From assembly GCA_030710605.1 (NCBI GenBank), contig CP092879.1:80577853-80641852 (forward strand): a stretch of DNA of 64,000 nucleotides, in the 5' to 3' direction. Shown here one piece after another: positions 38,401 through 51,300 of this stretch; positions within the stretch are counted from its first letter, which is position 1; every line of letters starts with the position of its first letter. The position numbers and the translations under genes were made by a program. The notes under the pieces are model-generated. The model did no database searches. It saw only the letters and a program-made list of their open reading frames with translations, and was not told where the DNA came from. This DNA is from Cordylochernes scorpioides (Eukaryota; Arthropoda; Arachnida; Pseudoscorpiones; Chernetidae).

Positions 38401-41400
38401 AAAGTTGCTCTGGCAACCATTAAATGCTATAAAGCCTCTACCTTATTACACCAATGAAATTATCGCCCAAAGTTACTCTGGCATCCATTAAATACTATAA
38501 AGTCCCCACCTTATTAAACCAATGCAATGATCGCCCAAAGTTGCTCTGGCAACCATTAAATGCTATAAAGTCCCCACTCTATTACACCAATATAATGATC
38601 GCCCAAAGTTGCTCTGGCAACCATTAAAGGCTATAAATTCCCCACCCTATTTCACCAATGTAATGATCGCCCAAAGTTGCTCTGGCAACCATCAAATGCT
38701 ATAAAGCCTCTACCTTATTACACCAATGAAAGTATCGCCCAAAGTTGCTCTGGCAGCCATTAAATGCTATAAAGTCCCCACCTTATTACGCCAATGAAAT
38801 GATCGTCCAAAGTTGCTCTGGCAGTCATTAAATGCTATAAGGTCCCCACCTTATTACGCCAATGTAATGATCGCCCAAAGTTGCTCTGGCAGCCATTAAA
38901 TGCTATAAAGTCACCACATTATTACGCCAAGGTAATGATCGCCCAGAGTTACTCTAGCAGCCATTAAATGCTATAAGGTCCCCACCTTATTACGCCTCTG
39001 TAATGATCGCCCAAAGTTGCTCTGGCAGCCATTAAATGCGATAAAGTCCCCACCTTATTAAACCAATGAAATTATCGCCCAAAGTTACTCTGGCAGCCAT
39101 TAAATTCTATAAAGTCCTCACCTTATTACGTCAATGTAATGATCGCCCAAAGTTGCTCTGGCAACCATTAAATGCTATAAAGTCCCCACCTTATTACACC
39201 AATATATTGATCGCCCAAAGTTGCTCTGGCAGCCATTAAATGCTATAAAGTCCCCACCTTATTACGACAATGAAATTATCGCCCAAAGTTACTCTGGCAG
39301 CCATTAAATGCTATAAAGCCCCCACCTTATTACCGCAATGAAATTATCGCCCAAAGTTGCTCTGGCAGCCATTAAATACTATAAAGTCCCCACCTTATTT
39401 CACCAATGAAATTATCGTCCAAAGTTACTCTGGCAGCCATTAAATGCTATAAAGTCCCCACCTTATTACACCAATGAAATTATCGTCCAAAGTTACTCTG
39501 GCAGCCATTAAATGCTATAAAGCCCCCACCTTATTACACCAATGAAATTATCGCCCAAAGTTACTCTGGCAGCCATTAAATGCTATAAAGCCCCCACCTT
39601 ATTACCGCAATGAAATTATCGCCAAAGTTGCTCTGGCAGCCATTAAATACTATAAAGTCCCCACCTTATTAAACCAATGAAATTATCGTCCAAAGTTACT
39701 CTGGCAGCCATTAAATGCTATAAAGTCCCCACCTTATTACACCAATGAAATTATCGTCCACAGTTACTCTGGCAGCCATTAAATGCTATAAAGCCCCACC
39801 TTATTACACCAATGAAATTATCGCCCAAAGTTACTCTGGGAGCCATTGAATGCTATAAAGCCCCCACCTTATTACGTCAATGAAATTATCGACCAAAGTT
39901 ACTCTGGCAGTCATTGAATGCTATAAAGCCCCCACCTTATTACGTTAATGAAATTATCGACCAAAGTTACTCTGGCAGTCATTAAATGCTATAAAGTCCC
40001 ACCTTATTACACAAATGAAATTATCGCCCAAAGTTATTCTAGCAGCCATTAAATGCTATAAGGTCCCCAACTTATTACGCCTCTGTAATGATCGCCCAAA
40101 GTTGCTCTGGCAGTGATTAAATGCTATAAAGTCCCCACCTTATTACCCCAATGTAATGATCGTCCAAAGTTGCTCTTGCAGCCATTAAATGCTATTAAGT
40201 CCCCACCTTATTACACAAATGAAATTATCGCCCAAAGTTACTCTAGCAGCCATTAAATGCTATAAGGTCCCCACCTTATTACGCCTCTGTAATGATCGCC
40301 GAAAGTTGCTCTGGCAGCTATTAAATGCTATAAAGTCCCCACCTTATTACACCAATGAAATTATCGCCCAAAATTACTCTGGCACCCATTAAATTCTATA
40401 AATTCCTCACCGTATTACGAAAATATAGTGATCGCCCAAAGTTGCTCTGGCAGCCATTAAATGCTATAAAGTCCCCACCCTATTACACCAATGTAATGAT
40501 CGCCCAAAGTTGCTCTGGCAACCATTAAATGCTATAAAGTCCCCACCCTATTACACCAATGTAATGATCGCCCAAAGTTGCTCTGGCAACCATTAAATGC
40601 TATAAAGTCCCCACCCTATTTCACCAATGTAATTATCGCCCAAAGTTGCTCTGGCAACCATTAAATGCTATAAAGCCTCTACCTTATTACACCAATGAAA
40701 TTATCGCCCAAAGTTACTCTGGCATCCATTAAATACTATAAAGTCCCCACCTTATTAAACCAATGCAATGATCGCCCAAAGTTGCTCTGGCAACCATTAA
40801 ATGCTATAAAGTCCCCACTCTATTACACCAATATAATGATCGCCCAAAGTTGCTCTGGCAACCATTAAAGGCTATAAATTCCCCACCCTATTTCACCAAT
40901 GTAATGATCGCCCAAAGTTGCTCTGGCAACCATCAAATGCTATAAAGCCTCTACCTTATTACACCAATGAAAGTATCGCCCAAAGTTGCTCTGGCAGCCA
41001 TTAAATGCTATAAAGTCCCCACCTTATTACGCCAATGAAATGATCGTCCAAAGTTGCTCTGGCAGTCATTAAATGCTATAAGGTCCCCACCTTATTACGC
41101 CAATGTAATGATCGCCCAAAGTTGCTCTGGCAGCCATTAAATGCTATAAAGTCACCACATTATTACGCCAAGGTAATGATCGCCCAGAGTTACTCTAGCA
41201 GCCATTAAATGCTATAAGGTCCCCACCTTATTACGCCTCTGTAATGATCGCCCAAAGTTGCTCTGGCAGCCATTAAATGCTATAAAGTCCCCACCTTATT
41301 AAACCAATGAAATTATCGCCCAAAGTTACTCTGGCAGCCATTAAATTCTATAAAGTCCTCACCTTATTACGTCAATGTAATGATCGCCCAAAGTTGCTCT

Positions 41401-44400
41401 GGCAACCATTAAATGCTATAAAGTCCCCACTCTATTACACCAATATATTGATCGCCCAAAGTTGCTCTGGCAACCATTAAAGGCTATAAATTCCCCACCT
41501 TATTACGACAATGAAATTATCGCCCAAAGTTACTCTGGCAGCCATTAAATGCTATAAAGCCCCCACCTTATTACCGCAATGAAATTATCGCCCAAAGTTG
41601 CTCTGGCAGCCATTAAATACTATAAAGTCCCCACCTTATTACACCAATGAAATTATCGTCCAAAGTTACTCTGGCAGCCATTAAATGCTATAAAGTCCCC
41701 ACCTTATTACACCAATGAAATTATCGCCCAAAGTTACTCTGGCAGCCATTAAATGCTATAAAGCCCCACCTTATTACACCAATGAAATTATCGCCCAAAG
41801 TTACTCTGGCAGCCATTAAATGCTATAAAGCCCCCACCTTATTACCGCAATGAAATTATCGCCCAAAGTTGCTCTGGCAGCCATTAAATACTATAAAGTC
41901 CCCACCTTATTACACCAATGAAATTATCGTCCAAAGTTACTCTGGCAGCCATTAAATGCTATAAAGTCCCCACCTTATTACACCAATGAAATTATCGTCC
42001 AAAGTTACTCTGGCAGCCATTAAATGCTATAAAGCCCCACCTTATTACACCAATGAAATTATCGCCCAAAGTTACTCTGGGAGCCATTGAATGCTATAAA
42101 GCCCCCACCTTATTACGTCAATGAAATTATCGACCAAAGTTACTCTGGCAGTCATTGAATGCTATAAAGCCCCCACCTTATTACGTTAATGAAATTATCG
42201 ACCAAAGTTACTCTGGCAGTCATTAAATGCTATAAAGTCCCACCTTATTACACAAATGAAATTATCGCCCAAAGTTATTCTAGCAGCCATTAAATGCTAT
42301 AAGGTCCCCAACTTATTACGCCTCTGTAATGATCGCCCAAAGTTGCTCTGGCAGTGATTAAATGCTATAAAGTCCCCACCTTATTACCCCAATGTAATGA
42401 TCGTCCAAAGTTGCTCTTGCAGCCATTAAATGCTATTAAGTCCCCACCTTATTACACAAATGAAATTATCGCCCAAAGTTACTCTGGCAGCCATTAAATG
42501 CTATAAAGCCCCCACCTTATTACACCAATGAAATTATCGTCCAAAGTTGCTCTGGCAACCATTAAAGGCTATAAATTCCCCACCCTATTTCACCAATGTA
42601 ATGATCGCCCAAAGTTGCTCTGGCAACCATCAAATGCTATAAAGCCTCTACCTTATTACACCAATGAAAGTATCGCCCAAAGTTGCTCTGGCAGCCATTA
42701 AATGCTATAAAGTCCCCACCTTATTACGCCAATGAAATGATCGTCCAAATTTGCTCTGGCAGTCATTAAATGCTATAAGGTCCCCACCTTATTACACCAA
42801 TGAAATTATCGTCCAAAGTTACTCTGGCAGCCATTAAATGCTATAAAGCTCCACCTTATTACACCAATGAAATTATCGCCCAAAGTTACTCTGGGAGCCA
42901 TTGAATGCTATAAAGCCCCCACCTTATTACGTCAATGAAATTATCGACCAAAGTTACTCTGGCAGTCATTGAATGCTATAAAGCCCCCACCTTATTACGT
43001 TAATGAAATTATCAACCAAAGTTACTCTGGCAGTCATTAAATGCTATAAAGTCCCACCTTATTACACAAATGAAATTATCGCCCAAAGTTATTCTAGCAG
43101 CCATTAAATGCTATAAGGTCCCCAACTTATTACGCCTCTGTAATGATCGCCCAAAGTTGCTCTGGCAGTGATTAAATGCTATAAAGTCCCCACCTTATTA
43201 CCCCAATGTAATGATCGTCCAAAGTTGCTCTTGCAGCCATTAAATGCTATTAAGTCCCCACCTTATTACACAAATGAAATTATCGCCCAAAGTTACTCTG
43301 GCAGCCATTAAATGCTATAAAGCCCCCACCTTATTACCGCAATGAAATTATCGCTAAAGTTGCTCTGGCAGCCATTAAATACTATAAAGTCCCCACCTTA
43401 TTAAACCAATGAAATTATCGTCCAAAGTTACTCTGGCAGCCATTAAATGCTATAAAGTCCCCACCTTATTACACCAATGAAATTATCGTCCAAAGTTGCT
43501 CTGGCAACCATTAAAGGCTATAAATTCCCCACCCTATTTCACCAATGTAATGATCGCCCAAAGTTGCTCTGGCAACCATCAAATGCTATAAAGCCTCTAC
43601 CTTATTACACCAATGAAAGTATCGCCCAAAGTTGCTCTGGCAGCCATTAAATGCTATAAAGTCCCCACCTTATTACGCCAATGAAATGATCGTCCAAAGT
43701 TGCTCTGGCAGTCATTAAATGCTATAAGGTCCCCACCTTATTACGCCAATGTAATGATCGCCCAAAGTTGCTCTGGCAGCCATTAAATGCTATTAAGTCC
43801 CCACCTTATTACACAAATGAAATTATCGCCCAAAGTTACTCTAGCAGCCATTAAATGCTATAAGGTCCCCACCTTATTACGCCTCTGTAATGATCGCCCA
43901 AAGTTGCTCTGGCAGCTATTAAATGCTATAAAGTCCCCACCTTATTACACCAATGAAATATCGCCCAAAGTTACTCTGGCACCCATTAAATTCAATAAAG
44001 TCCTCACCTTATTACGTCAATATAATGATCGCCCAAAGTTGCTCTGGCAGCCATTAAATGCTATAAAGTCCCCACCCTATTACACCAATGTAATGATCGC
44101 CCAAAGTTGCTCTGGCAACCATTAAATGCTATAAAGTCCCCACCCTATTACACCAATGTAATGATCGCCCAAAGTTGCTCTGGCAACCATTAAATGCTAT
44201 AAAGTCCCCACCCTATTTCACCAATGTAATTATCGCCCAAAGTTGCTCTGGCAACCATTAAATGCTATTAAGCCTCTACCTTATTACACCAATGAAATTA
44301 TCGCCCAAAGTTACTCTGGCATCCATTAAATGCTATAAAGCCCCCACTTTATTACCGCAATGAAATTATCGCCCAAAGTTGCTCTGGCAACCATTAAATG

Positions 44401-47400
44401 CTATAAATTCCCCACCCTATTACACCAATGTAATGATCGCCCAAAGTTGCTCTGGAAACCATTGAATGCTATAAAGTCCCCACCCTATTTCACCAATGTA
44501 ATGATCGCCCAAAGTTGTTCTGGCAACCATTAAATGCTATAAAGCCTCTACCTTATTACACCAATGAAATTATCGCCCAAAGTTGCTCTGGCAGCCATTA
44601 AATGCTATAAAGCCCCCTCCTTATTACGACATTGAAATTATCGCCCAAAGTTACTCTGGCAGCCATTAAATGCTATAAAGTCCCCACCTTATTACACCAA
44701 TGAAATTATCGTCCAAAGTTACTCTGGCAGCCATTAAATGCTATAAAGCCTCCACCTTATTACGACAATGAAATTATCGCCCAAAGTTACTCTGGCAGCC
44801 ATTAAATGCTATAAAGCCCCCACCTTATTACCGCAATGAAATTATCGCCCAAAGTTGCTCTGGCAGCCATTAAATACTATAAAGTCCCCACCTTATTTCA
44901 CCAATGAAATTATCGTCCAAAGTTACTCTGGCAGCCATTAAATGCTATAAAGTCCCCTACCTTATTACACCAATGAATTTATCGTCCAAAGTTACTCTGG
45001 CAGCCATTAAATGCTATAAAGCCCCCACCTTATTACACCAATGAAATTATCGCCCAATGTTACTCTGGCAGCCATCAAATGCTATAAACCCCCCACCTTA
45101 TTACCGCAATGAAATTATCGCCCAAAGTTGCTCTGGCAGCCATTAAATACTATAAAGTCCCCACCTTATTAAACCAATGAAATTATCGTCCAGAGTTACT
45201 CTGGCAGCCATTAAATGCTATAAAGTCCCCACCTTATTACACCAATGGAATTATCGTCCAAAGTTACTCTGGCAGCCATTAAATGCTATAAAGCCCCACC
45301 TTATTACACCAATGAAATTATCGCCCAAAATTACTCTGGGAGCCATTGAATGCTATGAAGCCCCCACCTTATTACGTCAATGAAATTATCGTCCAAAGTT
45401 ACTCTGGCAGCCATTAAATGCTATAAAGTCCCCACCTTATTACACCAATGAAATTATCGTCCCAAAGTTGCTCTGGCAACCATTAAAGGCTATAAATTCC
45501 CCACCCTATTTCACCAATGTAATGATCGCCCAAAGTTGCTCTGGCAACCATCAAATGCTATAAAGCCTCTACCTTATTACACCAATGAAAGTATCGCCCA
45601 AAGTTGCTCTGGCAGCCATTAAATGCTATAAAGTCCCCACCTTATTACGCAATGAAATGATCGTCCAAAGTTGCTCTGGCAGTCATTAAATGCTATAAGG
45701 TCCCCACCTTATTACGCCAATGTAATGATCGCCCAAAGTTGCTCTGGCAGCCATTAAATGCTATTAAGTCCCCACCTTATTACACAAATGAAATTATCGC
45801 CCAAAGTTACTCTAGCAGCCATTAAATGCTATAAAGGTCCCCACCTTATTACGCCTCTGTAATGATCGCCCAAAGTTGCTCTGGCAGCTATTAAATGCTA
45901 TAAAGTCCCCACCTTATTACACCAATGAAATATCGCCCAAAGTTACTCTGGCAACCATTAAATTCTATAAAGTCCTCACCTTATTACGTCAATATAATGA
46001 TCGCCCAAAGTTGCTCTGGCAGCCATTAAATGCTATAAAGTCCCCACCCTATTACACCAATGTAATGATCGCCCAAAGTTGCTCTGGCAACCATTAAATG
46101 CTATAAAGTCCCCACCCTATTACACCAATGTAATGATCGCCCAAAGTTGCTCTGGCAACCATTAAATGCTATAAAGTCCCCACCCTATTACACCAATGTA
46201 ATTATCGCCCAAAGTTGCTCTGGCAGCCATTAAATACTATAAAGTCCCCACCTTATTAAACCAATGAAATTATCGTCCAGAGTTACTCTGGCAGCCATTA
46301 AATGCTATAAAGTCCCCACCTTATTACACCAATGGAATTATCGTCCAAAGTTACTCTGGCAGCCATTAAATGCTATAAAGCCCCACCTTATTACACCAAT
46401 GAAATTATCGCCCAAAGTTACTCTGGGAGCCATTGAATGCTATGAAGCCCCCACCTTATTACGTCAATGAAATTATCGTCCAAAGTTACTCTGGCAGCCA
46501 TTAAATGCTATAAAGTCCCCTACCTTATTACACCAATGAATTTATCGTCCAAAGTTACTCTGGCAGCCATTAAATGCTATAAAGCCCCCACCTTATTACA
46601 CCAATGAAATTATCGCCCAATGTTACTCTGGCAGCCATCAAATGCTATAAACCCCCCACCTTATTACCGCAATGAAATTATCGCCCAAAGTTGCTCTGGC
46701 AGCCATTAAATACTATAAAGTCCCCACCTTATTAAACCAATGAAATTATCGTCCAGAGTTACTCTGGCAGCCATTAAATGCTATAAAGTCCCCACCTTAT
46801 TACACCAATGGAATTATCGTCCAAAGTTACTCTGGCAGCCATTAAATGCTATAAAGCCCCACCTTATTACACCAATGAAATTATCGCCCAAAATTACTCT
46901 GGGAGCCATTGAATGCTATGAAGCCCCCACCTTATTACGTCAATGAAATTATCGACCAAAGTTACTCTGGCAGTCATTGAATGCTATAAAGCCCCCACCT
47001 TATTACGTTAATGAAATTATCGACCAAAGTTACTCTGGCAGTCATTAAATGCTATAAAGTCCCACCTTATTACCCCAATGTAATGATCGTCCAAAGTTGC
47101 TCTTGCAGCCATTAAATGCTATTAAGTCCCCACCTTATTACACAAATGAAATTATCGCCCAAAGTTACTCTGGCAGCCATTAAATTCTATAAAGTCCTCA
47201 CCTTATTACGCCTCTGTAATGATCGCCCAAAGTTGCTCTGGCAGCCATTAAATGCTATAAAGTCCCCACCTTATTATACCAATGAAATTATCGCCCAAAG
47301 TTACTCTGGCAGCCATTAAATGCTATAAAGTCCCCACCCTATTTCACCAATGTAATTATCGCCCAAAGTTGCTCTGGCAACCATTAAATGCTATAAAGCC

Positions 47401-48283
47401 TCTACCTTATTACACCAATGAAATTATCGCCCAAAGTTACTCTGGCATCCATTAAATGCTATAAAGCCCCCACCTTTATTACCGCAATGAAATTATCGCC
47501 CAAAGTTGCTCTGGCAACCATTAAATGCTATAAATTCCCCACCCTATTACACCAATGTAATGATCGCCCAAAGTTGCTCTGGAAACCATTGAATGCTATA
47601 AAGTCCCCACCCTATTTCACCAATGTAATGATCGCCCAAAGTTGTTCTGGCAACCATTAAATGCTATAAAGCCTCTACCTTATTACACCAATGAAATTAT
47701 CGCCCAAAGTTGATCTGGCAGCCATTAAATGCTATAAAGCCCCCTCCTTATTACGACATTGAAATTATCGCCCAAAGTTACTCTGGCAGCCATTAAATGC
47801 TATAAAGTCCCCACCTTATTACACCAATGAAATTATCGTCCAAAGTTGCTCTGGCAACCATTAAAGGCTATAAATTCCCCACCCTATTTCACCAATGTAA
47901 TGATCGCCCAAAGTTGCTCTGGCAACCATCAAATGCTATAAAGCCTCTACCTTATTACACCAATGAAAGTATCGCCCAAAGTTGCTCTGGCAGCCATTAA
48001 ATGCTATAAAGTCCCCACCTTATTACGCCAATGAAATGATCGTCCAAAGTTGCTCTGGCAGTCATTAAATGCTATAAGGTCCCCACCTTATTACGCCAAT
48101 GTAATGATCGCCCAAAGTTGCTCTGGCAGCCATTAAATGCTATTAAGTCCCCACCTTATTACACAAATGAAATTATCGCCCAAAGTTACTCTAGCAGCCA
48201 TTAAATGCTATAAGGTCCCCACCTTATTACGCCTCTGTAATGATCGCCCAAAGTTGCTCTGGCAGCTATTAAATGCTATAAAT
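35421..48283. repeat. 68-bp satellite array, ~12.8 kb, about 189 copies
   Basis: Unit: CATTAAATGCTATAAAGTCC, CCACCTTATTACACCAATGA, AATTATCGCCCAAAGTTACT, CTGGCAG. Variant classes (GTAATGATCGCCCAAAGTTG; CGTCCAAAG; AACCATTAAATG; CACCCTATTTCACC) are arranged in long repeated blocks. For example 37948-38151 recurs exactly at 40189-40392 (2241 bp = 33 units) and 46264-46470 recurs near-exactly at 46740 (7 units) and 45177 (16 units), so there is higher-order structure. The left edge joins the gypsy protease ORF, with a possible degenerate first unit at 35421-35450. The right edge is an assembly gap. ORFs up to 112 codons are artefacts. Confidence 0.98.
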
Positions 48284-48383
48284 NNNNNNNNNNNNNNNNN
48301 NNNNNNNNNNNNNNNNNNNNNNNNNNNNNNNNNNNNNNNNNNNNNNNNNNNNNNNNNNNNNNNNNNNNNNNNNNNNNNNNNNN
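48284..48383. other. Assembly gap of exactly 100 N
   Basis: 100 consecutive N between two different satellites. The round number indicates a scaffolding gap of unknown true size, so the adjacency of the arrays is not proven by sequence. Confidence 0.98.
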
Positions 48384-51300
48384 GTGTTCAGTCCCATCTC
48401 ATCCCGTGATCATTCCCATCTCATCCCGTGATCATTCCTATCTCATCCCGTGCTCAGTCCCATCTCATCCCATGGTCAGTTTCATCCTATCCCGTGCTCA
48501 GTCCCATCTCATCCCGTGGTCAGTTTCATCTCATCCCGTGCTCAGTCCCATCTTATCCCGTGCTCAGTCCCATCCCATCCCGTGCTCAGTCCCATCTCAT
48601 CCCGTGCTCAGTCCCATCTCATCCCGTGGTCAGTCCCATCTCATCCCGCTGTCAGTCCCATCTCATCCCGTGCTCAGTCCCATCTCATCCCGTGCTCAGT
48701 CCCATCTCATCCCGTGTTCAGTCCCATCTCATCCCGTGATCATTCCCATCTCATCCCGTGATCATTCCCATCTCATCCCGTGCTCAGTCCCATCTCATCC
48801 GGTGCTCAGTCCCATCTCATACCGTGTTCAGTCCCATCTCATCCCGTGATCATTCCCATCTCATCCCGTGATCATTACCATCTCATTCCGTGCTCAGTCC
48901 TATCTCATCCCGTGCTCAGTCCCATCTCATCCCGTGATCATTCCCATCTCATCCCGTGCTCAGTCCCATCTCATCCCGTGCTCAGTCCCATCTCATCCCG
49001 TGCTCAGTCCCATCTCAACCCGTGGTCAGTACCATCTCATCCCGTGCTCAGTCCCATCTCATCCCGTGCTCAGTCCCATCTCAACCCGTGGTCAGTACCA
49101 TCTCATCCCGTGATCATTCCCATCTCATCCCGTGCTCAGTCCCATCTCATCCCGTGCTCAGTCCCATCTCATCCCGTGCTCAGTCCCATCTCAACCCGTG
49201 GTCAGTACCATCTCATCCCGTGGTCAGTCCCATCTCATCCCGTGCTCAGTCCCATCCCATCCCGTGCTCAGCCCCATCTCATCCCGTGCTCAGTCCCATC
49301 TCATCCCGCTGTCAGTCCCATCTCATCTCGTGCTCAGTCCCATCTCATCCCTTGCTCAGTCCCATCTCATCCCGTGCTCAGTCCCATCTCATCCCGTGGT
49401 CAGTCCCATCTCATCCCGCTGTCAGTCCCATCTCATCCCGTGCTCAGTCCCATCTCATCCCGTGCTCAGTCCCATCTCATCCCGTGTTCAGTCCCATCTC
49501 ATCCCGTGATCATTCCCATCTCATCCCGTGATCATTCCCATCTCATCCCGTGCTCAGTCCCATCTCATCCCGTGGTCAGTTTCATCTCATCCCGTGCTCA
49601 GTCCCATCACATCCCGTGGTCAGTTTCATCTCATCCCGTGCTCAGTCCCATCTCATCCCGTGTTCAGTCCCATCTCATCCCGTGATCATTCCCATCTCAT
49701 CCCGTGCTCAGTCCCATCTCATCCCGTGCTCAGTCCCATCTCATCCCGTGCTCAGTCCCATCTCATCCCGTGTTCAGTCCCAACTCATCCCGTGATCATT
49801 CCCATCTCATCCCGTGATCATTCCCATCTCATCCCGTGCTCAGTCCCATCTCATCCCGTGCTCAGTCCCATCTCATCCCGTGATCATTCCCATCTCATCC
49901 CGTGATCATTCACATCTCATCCCGTGCTCAGTTCCATCTCATCCCGTGCTCAGTCCCATCTCATCCCGTGTTCAGTCCCATCTCATCCCGTGATCATTCC
50001 CATCTCATCCCGTGATCATTCCCATCTCATCCCGTGCTCAGTCCCATCTCATCCCGTGCTCAGTCCCATCTCATCCCGTGCTCAGTCCCATCTCAACCCG
50101 TGATCATTCCCATCTTATCCCTTGATCATTCCCATCTCATCCCGTGCTCAGTCCCATCTCATCCCGTGCTCAGTCCCAACTCATCCCGTGCTCAGTCTCA
50201 TCTCAACCCGTGGTCAGTACCATCTCATCCCGTGGTCAGTCCCATCTCATCCCGTGCTCAGTCCCATCCCATCCCGTGCTCAGCCCCATCTCATCCCGTG
50301 CTCAGTCCCATCCATACCGCTGTCAGTCCCATCTCATCCCGTGCTCAGTCCCATCTCATCCCGTGTTCAGTCCCATCTCATCCCGTGATCAGTCCCATCT
50401 CATCCCGTGATCATTCCCATCTCATCCCGTGATCATTCCCATCTCATCCCGTGCTCAGTCCCATCTCACCCCGTGGTCAGTTTCATCTCTTCCCGTGCTC
50501 AGTCCCATCTCATCCCGTGGTCAGTTTCATCTCATCCCGTGGTCAGTCCCATCTCATCCCGTGCTCAGTCCCATCTCATCCCGTGTTCAGTCCCATCTCA
50601 TCCCGTGATCATTCCCATCTCATCCCGTGATCATTCCCATCTCATCCCGTGCTCAGTCCCATCTCATCCCGTGCTCAGTCCCATCTCATTCCGTGCTCAG
50701 TCCCATCTTATCCCGTGCTCAGGCCCATCTTAACCCGTGGTCAGTACCATCTCATCCCGTGGTCAGTCCCATCTCATCCCGTGCTCAGTCCCATCCCATC
50801 CCGTGCTCAGCCCCATCTCATCCCGTGCTCAGCCCCATCTCATCCCGTGCTCAGTCCCATCCCATCCCGTCCTCAGCCCCATCTCATCCCGTGCTCAGTC
50901 CCATCTCATCCCGTGCTCAGTCCCATTTCATCCCATGGTCAGTTTCATCTCATCCCGTGCTCAGTCCCATCTCATCCCGTGGTCAGTTTCATCTCATCCC
51001 GTGCTCAGTCCCATCTCATCCCGCTGTCAGTCCCATCTCATCCCGTGCTCAGTCCCATCTCATTCTGTGCTCAGTCCCATCTCATCCCGTATTCAGTCCC
51101 ATTTCATCCCGTGATCATTCCCATCTCATCCCGTGATCATTCCCATCTCATCCCGTGCTCAGTCCCATCTCATCCCGTGCTCAGTCCCATCTCATCCCGT
51201 GATCATTCCCATCTCATCCCGTGATCATTCACATCTCATTCCGTGCTCAGTTCCATCTCATCCCGTGCTCAGTCCCATCTCATCCCGTGTTCAGTCCCAT

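Noticed and set aside
35421-48283. Satellite ORFs of 60-112 codons as genes
   Set aside because: They recur with the 68-bp period and have no independent support.
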